DNA from: Candidatus Altimarinota bacterium
GTDB taxonomy: Bacteria > Patescibacteriota > Gracilibacteria > BD1-5 > UBA6164
DNA length: 38,905 bases
NCBI GenBank assembly: GCA_024710565.1
Contig: JANJUN010000046.1
Location: forward strand, 1 to 38,905
Direction of reading: 5' to 3'
Part shown: positions 10,972 through 22,614 of the stretch, piece after piece
How positions within the stretch are numbered: position 1 is the stretch's first letter
How the letters are laid out: every line of letters starts with the position of its first letter
Program-made: the position numbers and the translations under genes
Notes under the pieces: generated by a model
The model's database searches: none
The model's input: only the letters and a program-made list of their open reading frames with translations
What the model was told of the DNA's origin: nothing

Positions 10972-10999
10972 TTGAAAAAAAAACAAATTCCTATAAAAT
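10972..10999 (+). promoter_or_regulatory. Possible promoter of the prepilin-like gene
   Basis: TTGAAA (10972-10977) and TAAAAT (10994-10999) with a 16-base spacer, in the A+T-rich gap between divergent genes. About 30 bases upstream of the start codon. Confidence 0.35.
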
Positions 11000-11036
11000 G
11001 CCTATTAAGTATTTTTACCTATATAATTTTCATACC

Positions 11037-11660
11037 ATGAAGTTTTCTCAAAATGGAACTACTATTATTGAATCTATCGTAGTAATGATGATAGTAGTTG
11101 TATGAGTCATAGGAATGTATAATATTTTTGTTAAATCCCAACATATTTCTACCAGTACCTCAAATAGAGTTCAAGCAATAGCAATGGCAAGAGAATGAAT
11201 CGAAGCACTCACCAATATAAGAGATACCAATTGGTTGTTATATGGAGTAAATAACCAAAAGTGTTGGCATACCATGAATTATAATGGAAATTGTATTACG
11301 GCAGCCAGTTGAGCTACTATGATAGCAACTGGAAGTTATATTCTCTATCAAAACCCTTCAAGTAATAGATGGTATTTATCATGAGTAACAGTAATTGATG
11401 ATAATTATTCAACCGGAACATATAGAAATGATTTTAGAGTGAATTTAGAAATGGTAGGAGGTAGTAACTTTTACACACAATCAGGAGGAACCAATTTCTC
11501 ACCTCTATTTACCAGAGAAATAAAAATCAGTTACCTAGATAGTTTTTCTCCTCCACAACAAATGAAAGTAGAAGCTTTAGTAAGATGGTCTGATAGTGCT
11601 AGAAGTTGATGAAACTATGAAGTAAAATTTGATACGATTTTAACAAACTGGAAAAAATAA
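11037..11660 (+). CDS. Type IV prepilin-like protein
   Basis: 207 residues. The N-terminus is a classic prepilin leader: short basic stretch MKFSQNG, then a cleavage Gly followed by TTIIES with Glu at mature position 5, then a hydrophobic helix (IVVMMIVVVGVIGMYNIF) that is membrane segment and pilus-core helix. The globular part has several Trp and two Cys (near 'KCWH' and 'GNCIT') that could form a disulfide, and is Ser/Asn/Tyr-rich like minor pilins. Processing by a prepilin peptidase and assembly by a type IV pilus machine are inferred; no pil genes are in the window. It stands alone between its own promoter and a terminator. Confidence 0.85.
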
Positions 11661-11690
11661 AGATTTACAAAATTGTAAATCTTTATTTTT
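11659..11690. terminator. Terminator shared by the prepilin-like gene and the 1231-aa gene
   Basis: Perfect 12-bp inverted repeat AAAGATTTACAA/TTGTAAATCTTT (11659-11670, 11673-11684) followed by ATTTTTT. It overlaps the prepilin stop. The stop of the convergent gene (11690-11692) is directly beyond it. Confidence 0.8.
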
Positions 11691-14600
11691 TAGGCTTCTG
11701 ATTGTTCTTTATCGCTTGTTGGTAATCCATCCAGAATCTCATCAATAGATCTTTCAACTTTTAATTTTTGTCAAAATATCTCATTTTCTTCTTCTTGATG
11801 AGGTTTATTTTTTAAGTTATCATAAACTTTTTTTATCATCTCACTATATTTAGCTTCATTATTTTCATTCAGTTCATAAGGAAATATTTCAAATCCTTTT
11901 TTACTCATTGCTACTACTATTTGATAATCCTTATATCCATCAATTCATCATCTTTTTAGAAACGGTTGTATTTTTGAAAAAACATCCCTTTCTAAATTCA
12001 TATAAGATTGTTTAAAAAATTCAAATCTATTTTCTTCATCTTTATCAAGTTCTTTATTATTCGTGATTTCTGTCATAGAGTCCATATGCATCGCAAGAAT
12101 TTTTTTTGAAGATTTTGAAGTAAAAGTTCCTCCATCTCACAATTTAATTTTTGATAATAATCCTCAAGTTACAGCTACAGTAGAATTCCCTTGATCATAA
12201 AATCATTCTTCGATAGCATCTTCCTTAGCAGAAAATCCATCATCTGTTACAATTCACTTAATTTTTTCATAGTACATTTTTAATACTTCATTATCTTTTT
12301 GATTCATTTTAGTAACTACAAATCCATCATTCATATTAATCACAGGGTATAATGTCTCTCCATATGTATCCCAAAAATTCTTCATTGATACAGAGATTTT
12401 TCAGGAATCACTTCATTTTTTTGCTTTTTGAAAAGCTTCATACATTTTTGTTTTCGTTCCTCAGGAATAGAGTTCAATAACCCTCTCTAAATATTTTTGA
12501 TATAACTCGACTCAAGATTTACTAGTACATAGAGCTAAAGAATTATATGGTGTAGTACCTCAAAAAGTTTTTAATTTTTTAATTAAAGATTGATGCAAAT
12601 CAAGAGATAATCCTGAGGCCATGATTACAAATGGTATGGTATTCATCTTCCAAGCTGGATCTGGTCACATAGCCCAAACATTTTCCATTCATCCAATCCC
12701 ATTGGCAAAAGTTGATCATTTAAACTCTCACATAATATAACTAATTCTTCAATCAGCCGTCATTTTCAATGAAGTTTCTCTCTCTCCATCACCATTTTCT
12801 TTTGATAGTCCTTCTTGAATAGCACCTCCGAAGTCTTTATGTATTTTAGATCTTCTTTTTGGTTTTATCTTTCCATCAGCTTGTTGACCTAAAAGTGTTT
12901 GAATTAAAGCTTCCTCAGTAATAACCAAATTAGGGTCATCTTTTAATGCATCTTCAGTAAGCTTTGGAATCATACTTTTATGTCCTCAAAGTTTTTCAAA
13001 CCACATATAACTTCCTCTGTATTTAGCTAAATCTTTGGGATAGAGTGACCCATACTTAAGTACCGCAAACATAGCTGCCTCTATCTCATACTGAGGTGCT
13101 GATTTATTCTCTAAAATATGTAAAATCATTGGAAACATAACTTTTGAATCAACTCAAGTCAGTTCTTTTTTAATTTTTTCCATGGTTTCTTTTTCAGAAT
13201 TTTCCACTTCTGATTGTAATTCAACGCGCAAATGATAGGGAAGAAATTTTCCAAAAAAGAGCGCTGCTTTAGCTGCTTTTACTTTATTTCCAGTTTCTAA
13301 ATTATGCTCAATAGTATGAATCATCTGCTCTACTCATTTCATAATTTCCGTAATAGACCAAAAATTTGACATCCACGAAGTAAAAAGACTTCTATGTCCA
13401 TGAATATGTTCCCCATGGTGTTCTTCGTGCGCCTCTTCAACAGGTTGTTTTTTAGGAGTAAGATCTCTTTTTTTTATGAGCATAAAAAAATCTGTGTAAT
13501 TCATATTTTTTCCATACTTTTTACCTTCAAAAACATTTGGTTCATTTTTATCTTTATTTCATTCTTTATATTCTCACATACTAAAAGTTATTTTATCATC
13601 CTCTATTTTATCTATTAGTATAGTTTGATCCTTTTTTTGATCTTTTCCAACCAATAAATTAATTCCAGAATAATCTTTTAAATTCTCAGCATCTTTTGGA
13701 ATCAATTTTCAATCTTTAAAAATAATATCTTTAAAGTTTTCATTTACTGTCGATAGAGTATCCAAAAATTCTGTCACAGTATCGATTCTTTCAAAACGAG
13801 TACATTTATTTTGCTCAAAAGCTTCTAAAAATATAGATAAATTCTCTCATGCAAAAACTTCTCAACTATCGAGTCTTATAGAATTATCAACTTCATTATA
13901 AGTAACTGAAAAAAAGTTTTCATCAAAATCATTATTTTTATCATTTTTTCCTTTTGGAAACTTAAATGCCATTTTTTCAAGTGGAATATTTTGTCATTTT
14001 GGATCTAATTCATTGAGTGCATCCTCTAAATCTTTTCTTGATTTTATTTCATTCTTTTCAGGTATTTTACTTAATTCACTATCATTTTGAATTGTTTCAT
14101 TTTTTTGAATTGAAACAAATGCATTATTTGATTGTGATTTATTTAAAAGTTGAAATAATTCTTGATATGTATGAATCTTTGCAGTTCAAGTATTTGAAGA
14201 GGAAATTCAGTATAATTTTGTTACATTCACCAGCTCAACTCAAGTAGTTGAAATATTTTTTATATAAAAATAAAATGTTTTATCGTTTCAAGATTCGTCT
14301 TTTTTTGTAATTGTTAAATAACTTCAAACAGAAAAATTTGAATTTATTTCTTCTTTCAATGATTGACTTAAATCTTTTGAAGCTTTACAAAATGATTTAA
14401 AATCTTGTAATCATAAAATCTCATTTGATTCTAATTTATTCAAATTAAATTCATCAGTTATCGATTGTAAAATTTGATTTGAATCATCTAACAAATCAAT
14501 TTTGTTCCATTCTAATTCGTTTGTATCTAAATATAATCTACTCAAATCTACTTCGGTTTTAATTTTTTGAACTTCGTCATCAGTTAAAAGATTATTAAAT

Positions 14601-15385
14601 TCCTTTATCTTTTTATCAATGAAGTCATTTATTTTATTATCATCGATAAGTTTTAATCATTTTGCATGAGCAATTGATATACTTGGAATAAAATATTGTA
14701 TAAATTCTAATTGTGATTTTTTATCTAAATAACCTAAAATTCATTTTATATCTTCTACATAAACTGTAGAATTCATATTATAAATAGAGAGAATTTTTAA
14801 TTGTAATTCCTTATTATTGTTTATTTGGTGAATAATCCCTGGATTGCTAAAAATATTTTCTAATATCTTTTCTTCATCTTTTGTTACAACCTTAGATTGG
14901 TTTTCTAAATCTTCTTTTTTGATTCAAACTTGATTTATGAGAAAATTTCTTCTTTTTATTTGTGAATAATATATTCTAGAAAGCTCTGATTGTGATGATG
15001 ATATAATTTTTTTATTTAATTCTTTTTTTTGCTTATCATCGAGATTATATTCATAAATAAATAATTTTTCTAGATTTTTAATTAAATCATAAATAGGAAA
15101 AGTTTGGTAATTTATTAAATAATTCAGTTTTTGTAGATAGACATTTTTATTTTCTCAAAAATTTTTTATGATACTATGATCGTAATCATTATCCGCTTTT
15201 TCAAGAAAATCCATAAAATCTTTCCACTTATTTTCTAAGGAAATATTTTTAAAATATTCTAAATTTCAATCTATTTTATCTTCAATAAATGCTTGTATTG
15301 GTCATTTATAATCAAAATGAGTTACTGATTTTTTAGGGATTTCTTGAGTCTCTATTTGAGATAATTTTTCTTTACTATTTGCCAT
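11690..15385 (-). CDS. Very large hypothetical protein, 1231 aa
   Basis: One uninterrupted frame with UGA as Gly, from ATG 15385. No signal peptide or membrane span is evident, so it is probably cytoplasmic. Residues ~1-450 are helical, rich in Lys, Asn, Asp and Ile (for example LDDKQKKELNKKIISSSQ). The middle (~450-640) appears more beta-rich with repeated Asp/Glu/Lys segments (GVELVNVTKLYGI, ITFSMGEYKEG). A His-rich stretch, HEEHHGEHIHGH, is at about residues 653-664 and could bind metal. The C-terminal ~550 residues look folded and more conserved, with many Gly and aromatic residues. It has its own promoter and a terminator shared with the prepilin gene. No family recognised; size and monocistronic layout suggest a lineage-specific protein. 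Confidence 0.85.
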
Positions 15386-15416
15386 AAATATTATTGTTTT
15401 AAAAAATATTTTGTTT

Positions 15417-15445
15417 ATTATAACATAAAATAGGGAAAAAAGCAA
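15417..15445 (-). promoter_or_regulatory. Promoter of the 1231-aa gene
   Basis: On the minus strand TTGCTT (15440-15445), 17-base spacer, perfect TATAAT (15417-15422). Leader of about 25 bases before ATG 15385. Confidence 0.6.
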
Positions 15446-15454
15446 AAATAATAT

Positions 15455-15482
15455 TTTACTAAAAAAAGTTTTTAAATATAAT
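15455..15482 (+). promoter_or_regulatory. Promoter of the rseP-HD-tgt group
   Basis: TTTACT (15455-15460) with 16 bases, or TTACTA (15456-15461) with 15 bases, before a perfect TATAAT (15477-15482). Start expected near 15489, 23 bases before the rseP ATG. Confidence 0.55.
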
Positions 15483-15511
15483 CTTTTCCACTTAAGAAAT
15501 AACTTATTTTT

Positions 15512-16870
15512 ATGCTAATTTTTATTTGAATTCTCACCTCAATTATCGTTTTTTCGATCATTATTTTAGTTCATGAATACGGACATTTTAAAACGGCTCG
15601 TATTTTTAAGGTAAAAGTTGAAGAATTTGGGCTTTGAATTCCACCAAAAGCTCGTAAATTATGGACCGATAAGCATGGTACTGAATATACCCTCAATTGG
15701 CTTCCACTTTGAGGTTTTGTAAGACTGAGATGAGAAAATATCCATACTTTTGCTCTCTACGATGCAGAAAAAAATATTCACAATAATGAAAGCCTCTCAC
15801 ATGCCATCAAAAATAAACAAGATATTTTTGATAAAACTGGAAAAAAAATTCCTCTTTTCCTCATAGAAGAAATCGAAGAAAAGCTCAAAGAAAACGAATC
15901 AGAAGATTCCCTCCAGTCAAAACCAGCTTGGCAACAAGCAATTATCATGTTAGCTTGAGTTTTTATGAACTTTTTGTTAGCTATTTTTATATTTTCAATT
16001 TTATTTTTTATCTGAATTTGACCGATTTGAATAAATGATAAAATTCAAACTTCTCTCGATTTAAAACTCATTCCAACACCTGAAAAAGCAAAAGAAATCT
16101 GACTCATTTTAGAAAATTCTTGAGTATATTTATTACCAGTGGAAGATTCTATTGCTCAAAAATCCGGAATAAAAAATTATGATTTAGTTTTAAAAGCAAA
16201 TCAGAGAGAAATAAACAACTATGAAGAATTAAAAAATATTATCTGAGAAAATAAAGAAAAATCTATTGTTTTTGAAATACAAAGAAGTCTTAATAATTGT
16301 GATATCAGCAAAACAAATAATTGTAGTTTTGAAATGGTTGAACTTTCTATAATTCCCGATGATGAAGGAAAAATCGGAAGTTATTTAATTCCAAATACAC
16401 AAATTAACAAAGATTTTCAATATAATTTTTCTTTTATAGAATCTATTCAATATGGATTTAGCGAAACCTATGGACAGATCATTTTGACCTTTAAATGACT
16501 TTCGATGATAACTCAAAAGATATTTGCACCAGAAACTCCAAAAGAAAGACAAGAAGCTATAGCCCAAATATCTTGACCGATCGGAATGGTTGATTTTATG
16601 ACGAAATCTATTTCTAATGGAATCATATTTATTCTCATTATATGAGCTATTATATCTATCAATTTATGAGTTTTTAATTTATTACCAATTCCAGCTCTTG
16701 ATGGAGGAAGATTTTTACTCATTACCATCAACTCTATTATAAAGAAAATATTTGGGAAAAAAGCTATTTCAGACACGCTTGAAGGAATGCTTCATGTTGG
16801 TTTTTTTATACTTTTAATTGCTTTAAGTATAATAATAGCATATAATGACATCATTAAAATTATGAACTAA
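15512..16870 (+). CDS. rseP: RIP metalloprotease RseP (site-2 protease)
   Basis: 452 residues; an intramembrane zinc protease that cuts membrane-bound regulators. The first span carries the zinc-binding HEYGH (21-25). The region after it (GLGIPPKARKLW, then LNWLPLGGFVRLRGE) is the membrane-reentrant segment of the family. A PDZ domain spans roughly 205-300, and the last spans carry NLLPIPALDGGRF (~388-400) with the third zinc ligand Asp in LDG. A second hydrophobic segment sits near 155-175. Length and order match RseP/RasP. It leads a group with the HD protein (28 bases downstream) and tgt. No anti-sigma factor is seen nearby, so the substrate is unknown. Confidence 0.93.
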
Positions 16871-16898
16871 ATAATATATTAATTTTTACCTTTTATAT

Positions 16899-17507
16899 AT
16901 GAATGAAAATATAATTTCTGGAATAAAAAAATACGTAAATATGATGATGTGACCTTTAGAAAATCACTATTATCACCAATATGAACATGCTCTTGATGTA
17001 GCCAATAGAGTAGTCGAATTATGAAAAAAAGAGTGAATTTCTGATGAAATGTTAGAAATACTGGTAATTGCTGCCTTGTTTCACGATATATGATTTGTTA
17101 TTCAATATGATGACAATGAGTCGATAGGAGCTACTATTGCAAAAAACTATCTCAAATCTATTTTTTATCCAGCTGAAAAAATCAAGCTTATTGAAGAACT
17201 TATTATTGCGACTACTCCGACGAGATTACCAAATAATATCCTAGAAAGTATTATAAAAGACGCCGACACAGACAACGTGTGAAGGGATGATTTTTTTGAA
17301 AAAGGAAATAGTTTAAAAAAAGAATTAGAAAGTATTAAGAAAATTAAAATTCTTGATCCAGAATGGACTCATTATTCTATAAATTTTTTACGCGAACATA
17401 AATTTGTTACTAAAACGAGTGTCATAGAAAGACAAGCTAAAAAGGAAGAAAATTTAAGAAAATTAGAAGAAAAAGTAGTTCTTCCAGAAAGTTGACCATC
17501 TCTTTAA
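16899..17507 (+). CDS. HD-domain phosphohydrolase
   Basis: A 202-residue soluble protein with the metal-binding pattern of HD hydrolases: His in HQYEHALDVANRV (~26-38), the His-Asp pair in ALFHDIGFV (~60-68), and a later Asp in KDADTDNVGRDD (~124-135). The last ~60 residues are a charged helix. Such enzymes hydrolyse nucleotides or phosphoesters through two metal ions; the substrate is not predictable from the motif. It lies between rseP and tgt on the same strand with short gaps and is probably co-transcribed with them. No second domain (RelA, GGDEF, nucleotidyltransferase) is present. Confidence 0.85.
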
Positions 17508-17572
17508 AAAAGAAAAAAATGAAGCAGCAAAAGATTGAGAAAGAAGAGATTTTAAAATTAACCATAAAAAAA

Positions 17573-18748
17573 ATGTTTCAATTTGAATTAAAAAACACTG
17601 ACAATAAAGCAAGAGCTTGAGTATTTCAAACACCACATGGGAGTATAGAAACTCCTGTTTTTATGCCCGTTGGAACTAAATCAACTGTTAAATGAATCCA
17701 CAATACTGAACTGGATGAAATGTGAGCTCAAATTATTTTAAATAATACTTATCATCTGTATCTCAGACCTGGAGATAAAGTTGTAAAACATTTTGGATGA
17801 ATTCATAAATTCTCAAACTATAATAAACCAATGCTCACTGATAGCTGAGGTTTTCAAGTATTTTCTCTTGGACAAACTGGAATGAACGGATTTAAAAATA
17901 AAGAAAGTCTGGTAAAAATAACAGAAGACTGAGTTCACTTTAGAAGTTTTATTGATGGATCAAAACATTTTTTCACGGCAGAAAATGTGATGGATATTCA
18001 ATCAAATCTTGGGGCGGATATTATCATGGCTTTTGATGAGTGTGCTCCCGGAACTTCAACTCATGATTACGCAAAAAAAGCGATGGAAAGAACTCATCGT
18101 TGGGCTCTGAGAAGTCTTGAGCAAGTTCAAAAAAATAATAAAAAAAGGATTGAAGAATGAAGTTACCCTCAAGCACTCTTCCCTATTATTCAATGAGTAA
18201 CTTATGATGATTTAAGACTTGAATCTACTCGTTTTATTTCATCACTTGATACTCACTGAGTGGCTATTTGATGACTTTCCGTTTGAGAAGCAAAACCAGA
18301 AATGTATAGAATACTTGAAGTGATAAATCCTGAACTTCCACAAAATAAGCCGAGATATATCATGTGAATTTGAACACCTGAAGATTTGGTTGAATGTATT
18401 TATAGAGGAATGGATATGTTTGATTGTGTGCTACCAACTCGTATCGGAAGGCATTGAACTGCTTTTTCTGCTCAGGGATATATAAAAATTACCAATGAAA
18501 AACATAAACTCAGTGATGAGAAGCTTGATCCGAGTTGTGATTGTAAAGTATGTAATAACTATTCTAAATGATATCTAAGACATCTCGTACAAGAAGATGA
18601 AATGCTTGGACTTCAACTGATGAGTTATCATAATTTATATTTTTTAGTACATCTTGCTAAAAACGCAAGAAAGGCAATTTTAGAAAATAATTATGAAAAT
18701 TTCAGAAACGATTTCTGGAGTAAATATGATTTGAGTTTAAAAAAATAG
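17573..18748 (+). CDS. tgt: tRNA-guanine transglycosylase (queuosine pathway)
   Basis: 391 residues. It exchanges guanine-34 of GUN-anticodon tRNAs for preQ1. Seen: TPVFMPVGT near the start, DSGGFQVFSLG (~91-101) with the catalytic Asp, GGLSVGE, whose Val suggests the bacterial preQ1-type pocket, FDCVLPTR with the nucleophile Asp near 285, and the zinc site CDCKVC followed by a His in YLRHL. Conserved glycines in DSGG and GGLSVGE are UGA. The start at 17573 (MFQFELKNTD) matches the family. An in-frame ATG at 17519 would add 18 residues (MKQQKIEKEEILKL...) not expected in Tgt. Fourth-domain zinc ligands are intact, so the enzyme looks functional. No preQ1 biosynthesis gene is in the window, so salvage is possible. 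Confidence 0.96.
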
Positions 18749-18750
18749 AT

Positions 18751-18777
18751 TTGCATTTATTTAAAAAACTATATAAT
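18751..18777 (+). promoter_or_regulatory. Promoter of the malic enzyme gene
   Basis: TTGCAT (18751-18756), 15-base spacer, perfect TATAAT (18772-18777), directly after the tgt stop. Leader of about 24 bases. Confidence 0.65.
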
Positions 18778-18807
18778 TTATAGTAATTTATTATTAACAA
18801 AAATATT

Positions 18808-19968
18808 ATGAATTACTTTGAAAAAAGTCTTATTGAGCATAAAAAATATAACTGAAAACTGGAAACTATTTCAAAAGTTCCTCTGGAGAATAAAGATGAT
18901 TTAAGTACGTATTATTCTCCTTGAGTTGCTGAGCCTTGCAGAGAAATTGCTCGTGATAAATCAAAAGTGTATGATTACACGCTCAAAGCAAATACGGTTG
19001 CTGTGATTTCAGACGGAACAGCAGTTTTGGGACTATGAGATATAGGACCAGAAGCTGGGCTTCCAGTTATGGAGTGAAAATGTGTATTATTTAAAAAATT
19101 TGCTTGAATAAATGCTTTTCCAATAGTTTTAAATACCAAAGATACTGAGGAAATTATTAGAACGATAAAAAATATTGCTCCAACTTTTGGTTGAATAAAT
19201 CTTGAAGATATTTCTGCTCCGAGATGTTTTGAAATAGAAGAAAGACTCAAAAACGAACTTGATATTCCAGTAATGCATGATGACCAACACGGAACCGCTA
19301 TAGTAACATTAGCTTGAATTATTAACGGGTTAAAAATTACTGGCAAGAAAAAAGAAGAAGTAAAAGTAGTGGTAAACTGAGTTTGAGCTGCATGAGTTGC
19401 TATAACAAAATTATTACTATTATACGGAATAAAAGACATAGTTATGGTTGATAGTGTTTGAACGATTCACCCTGGAAGAAAAGATTTAAATCCAGTAAAA
19501 GAAATGCTAACTAATATCACCAATACTGCTTGTTTACTTGACCCAAGTAGTGACAGTTGTATTATTGGAGGACTTGATACAGCAGTTGCTGGAAGAGATA
19601 TATTTATTTGAGTCTCTGCCCCATGAGTTTTAACTCCTGAAATGGTTGCGTCGATGAATAAAGATCCAATGATTTTTGCTATGGCAAATCCAACTCCAGA
19701 AATTATGCCAGATATTGCAAAAGCTGCATGAGCAAAAATAATAGCAACTGGGAGAAGTGATTTCCCAAATCAACTAAACAACGTTCTCGTGTTCCCTTGA
19801 GTATTTAAGTGAGCTTTAAAAAATTGAGTGAAAAAAATTACTGATGAAATGAAACTACGTGCTGCTGAGAATTTAGCAAATGCCGTAAAAAATCCAAATC
19901 CAGATAAAATAATTCCTTCTCCTTTTGAAGACTGAATTGCTGATTTAGTGGCAGAAGCTATAAAATAA
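18808..19968 (+). CDS. NAD(P)-dependent malic enzyme
   Basis: 386 residues; oxidative decarboxylation of malate to pyruvate and CO2. Seen in order: [14 protein letters not shown] (~40-53), [34 protein letters not shown], the metal-site block [23 protein letters not shown] (~151-161), and the Rossmann glycines VNGVGAAGVA (~188-197), several of them UGA, followed by [15 protein letters not shown] and [13 protein letters not shown]. Length fits the short bacterial class without a phosphotransacetylase extension. It is alone in its unit, with its own promoter and terminator. In an organism with little central metabolism this would be a source of pyruvate and reduced cofactor (inference). Cofactor choice was not determined. 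Confidence 0.95.
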
Positions 19969-19982
19969 TTTGATATTTTTAT

Positions 19983-20026
19983 AAAAGACTATAAGATAAG
20001 AAAAATTTATTTTATAGTCTTTTTTT
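19983..20026 (+). terminator. Hairpin terminator directly before the rsmG start
   Basis: 12-bp stem AAAAGACTATAA/TTATAGTCTTTT (19983-19994, 20012-20023), inner partly paired loop, then a T run that reaches the rsmG ATG at 20027. It is the obvious terminator of the malic enzyme gene, but it leaves no room for a normal leader for rsmG. Confidence 0.75.
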
Positions 20027-20716
20027 ATGAACGAATTATTTAAAAATTATGATATCAAACTCAGTAATGAACAAGAAAAAAAATTTCAAGATTTCTTACA
20101 AATTTTTATAGAAACCAACTCTCAAATCAATCTATCTGCTATCAGAGATGAATCAGGAATTATAGAAAAACATTTTATTGATAGCATTATTCTCAACAAC
20201 TTTTGTTCCATAGAATGAAAAATATTAGACCTTTGAACTGGTTGAGGCTTCCCTGGAATTCCATTAAAAATTATGGACAATAATAACAGTGACTTTACAC
20301 TAGTTGATAGTATCTGAAAAAAAGTAAAAGTAGTAAATGATTTTATAGAGAAGCTAGAACTGAAAAATATAAAAGCTATTCAAGCAAGAGCTGAAGAGCT
20401 TGGTCATAACCCTGAACACAGAGGAAAATACAACATGGTTGTTTCTCGCGCAACTGCTTATCTACCAACACTTTTAGAATATACCATTCCCCTTTTATCA
20501 GTTGGATGAATTTTTGTTTCGTATAAACTAGATAATGATGAAGAGATAAAAGAAGCCACAAAAGCACTCCATGTACTCGATGCTGAAATAATTGCTATAA
20601 AAAAATATGAGCTTGCTGGACAAAAAAGAGCATTTTTATTTATACAAAAAATAGCCGAAACTCATAAGAAATATCCTAGAAGTATTTGAGAACCGCTTCA
20701 AAATCCTATTAAATAA
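20027..20716 (+). CDS. rsmG: 16S rRNA (guanine527-N7)-methyltransferase RsmG
   Basis: 229 residues, close to the usual ~210. The N-terminal helical part has QINLSAIRDESGIIEKHFID (~34-53), the family signature before the SAM domain. The Rossmann motif DLGTGGGFPGIPL (~67-79) has two of its glycines as UGA. VSRATAYLPTLLEY is the later conserved block. It methylates G527 of 16S rRNA with S-adenosylmethionine. ATG 20027 gives the expected N-terminus and lies immediately after a terminator hairpin, so the mRNA may be leaderless or start inside the hairpin. Confidence 0.94.
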
Positions 20717-20792
20717 TTCTTTTTTTACCTCACAAAAATCGGATTCTTTCCTAAAAAATCTGAAGGTTATATATTAACACTAACTTAAATTT

Positions 20793-21341
20793 ATGATTTA
20801 TATTCTTCCTACCGATACATGTTTTGGTATTGGTTGTGCCTTTGATGATACAAAAAACTACCACAAAATATACCAAATAAAAAAAAGACCTTTCGAAAAA
20901 CCTCTCGCAATTATGGTAGAAAGCTTTGATTGGCTTTGAGAAAACACATCTTTAAATAACGAGCAAATAAAGTTTCTAAAAAATTACAAAAGACCTTTTA
21001 CTATTTTGACTGAATGTCCTTATATGCAAATGGTCCTCAATCTCGAACAAGAAGATTTTGAATACCAAAATAAAGAAGCCTATAAGAAAATAGCTTTTCG
21101 AGTAGCACATAATGACATACAAAAAAAGCTTATCTCTGAAATTGGTCCTATCTTTTTAACCAGTGCTAATTTTTCTGGAGAAAAAGAGATTTATAATATT
21201 GAGGAGGCTAAAAAACAATTTAGTAATTGTAAACATATTACATTTTTATGAGAATGAATTACTCTCGATAATTCCGTAAAACCATCTGATATCTTTGAAT
21301 TTGAAGGAGAAACTCTCAATATACATTACCTCAGACAATAA
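20793..21341 (+). CDS. YrdC/Sua5/TsaC-family protein (threonylcarbamoyl-AMP synthase-like)
   Basis: 182 residues with the YrdC fold signatures: LPTDTCFGIGCAF (~5-17), the substrate-site KKRPFEKPLAIMV (~33-45), RVAHND (~109-114) and FLTSANFSGE (~125-134) near the end. In TsaC these bind threonine, bicarbonate and ATP to form threonylcarbamoyl-AMP for the t6A37 modification of ANN-reading tRNAs. It is somewhat short, with no Sua5 C-terminal domain, so TsaC-type. It follows rsmG by 76 bases and ends in the hairpin shared with the convergent permease gene. The group rseP-tgt-rsmG-tsaC contains three RNA-modification genes. Confidence 0.88.
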
Positions 21342-21373
21342 AAAAGAATGCGATTTAAATCGCATTCTTTTTT
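21340..21373. terminator. Perfect 17-bp bidirectional terminator
   Basis: AAAAAAGAATGCGATTT and its exact complement meet without a spacer at 21356/21357. The TsaC stop (21339-21341) and permease stop (21372-21374) both overlap the ends of the palindrome, so it is the shared terminator of two convergent genes. Confidence 0.9.
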
Positions 21374-22586
21374 ATTCTTCAACTTTTCTGGAAACTCGAA
21401 TTGATTTTTTTAAACTTTTTTTTGTTTCATTTTCGACTTCATTCATATCTCATAAAACCATCTTTGATTTGGTAATAATTTTATCCGCATCTTTTAAGAG
21501 TTCTAACAATAAGTAAAAACTACTGATTCATATTACCAACCCGGCAAATCACATAAAATGCTCTGATAAAATAAGTACTAAAAACGTTAAACTTAAAGGA
21601 AGTTTTATGTATGAAGATACTATTTTAGGATTGAGGTAGTAGGCTTCTACTGCGTGAATAAATGCAACCAAAAATATTATTTCAAAAATCACACTCAGCG
21701 TTCCAAATGTAGTATAACCGATAATTAAAATAGGAAAACTCGATATAAAAGTTCAAAGTACCGGTATAAATCCACAAATAAATACAATAATAGCTAACGT
21801 ATAGAGAAATGGAAACCCAGAGGAGTGAAGAAGTCAAATAATAAATAATCCAATCGTTGTAAGAACAGCATTTGTAAGAGCAATCATGCTTTGTGCCTTA
21901 AACACAAGACCAAAAGTTTTTACGATTTTTTCTATTATAATTTTATATTCATGATAGAGAAAACCAAAATTTGATTTTTCAAGTCATTTTAAGTATTCCC
22001 CCAGTTTATCTCTATCGATAATAAAAATATAACTGAGTATTAAAGAAATCATTATTTTAATAAATACTGCTCAAAAAGCTTTTATTTTATCAAATACTTG
22101 CATAAGAATATCAATATCTTGTTTTGAAAAAATTTCATTGATACTTCCTCAAATTTCTGAATTGATATTTTTGATTTCTTCAAGTTTCGATGTTATCATC
22201 ATAACAGGTTCTTTTAAAGCTGGAAGATAATTTGGTAGTTCTCTCAATTCACGAGTCAGTTGTGGTAATAAATCTGAAAGTGCAAAAAATATCGTTCCTA
22301 TAAATATTAAGTACAAGAAAATAATGATAATATTGAGAGAAAAGAATTTTTTCACTACAAGAATTTGTTTTTTACTTCTCAATATTTTATCAATAAATTG
22401 ATCAAATTTATCTTTTATAAAACTTCAAGAAGTCAAAAATAGATAAGAGAAAATAAACGTGAGAAATAATACGAGTAAAAAATGCTGTAATAAATAAAAA
22501 GCTCCTATTAAAAGGAAATACGCTATTATTTTTTGTAAAAAATATTTATTTAAAAAGAGGCGAGAAGCTTTTTTAAGAAAAGACAT
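21372..22586 (-). CDS. AI-2E family transporter (PerM-like permease)
   Basis: A 404-residue polytopic membrane protein. N-terminal spans lie at ~20-55 (IIAYFLLIGAFYLLQ, VLFLTFIFSYLFL), a third near 80-100 (NIIIIFLYLIFIGTIFF), then a soluble loop (~100-170, including LPQLTRELRELPNYLP), then several spans. The conserved C-terminal part has GFIPVLGTFISSFPI followed by FLVAFIHAVEAYYLNPKI, the characteristic signature of the family, and a short charged tail. Members export small molecules or run ion antiport; the substrate cannot be read from the sequence. It lies 28 bases after the RNase R gene and is probably its operon partner. Confidence 0.9.
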
Positions 22587-22614
22587 AAGGCGTAAGTTAT
22601 TTTTTAAACTTTTT

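Noticed and set aside
17519-17572. Earlier start for tgt at ATG 17519
   Set aside because: The 18 extra residues are Lys/Glu-rich and precede the point where Tgt proteins normally begin; possible but less likely than 17573.
18975-19439. A 154-codon minus-strand open frame
   Set aside because: It lies opposite the malic enzyme gene, whose motifs are complete; it is a shadow in A+T-rich coding DNA.
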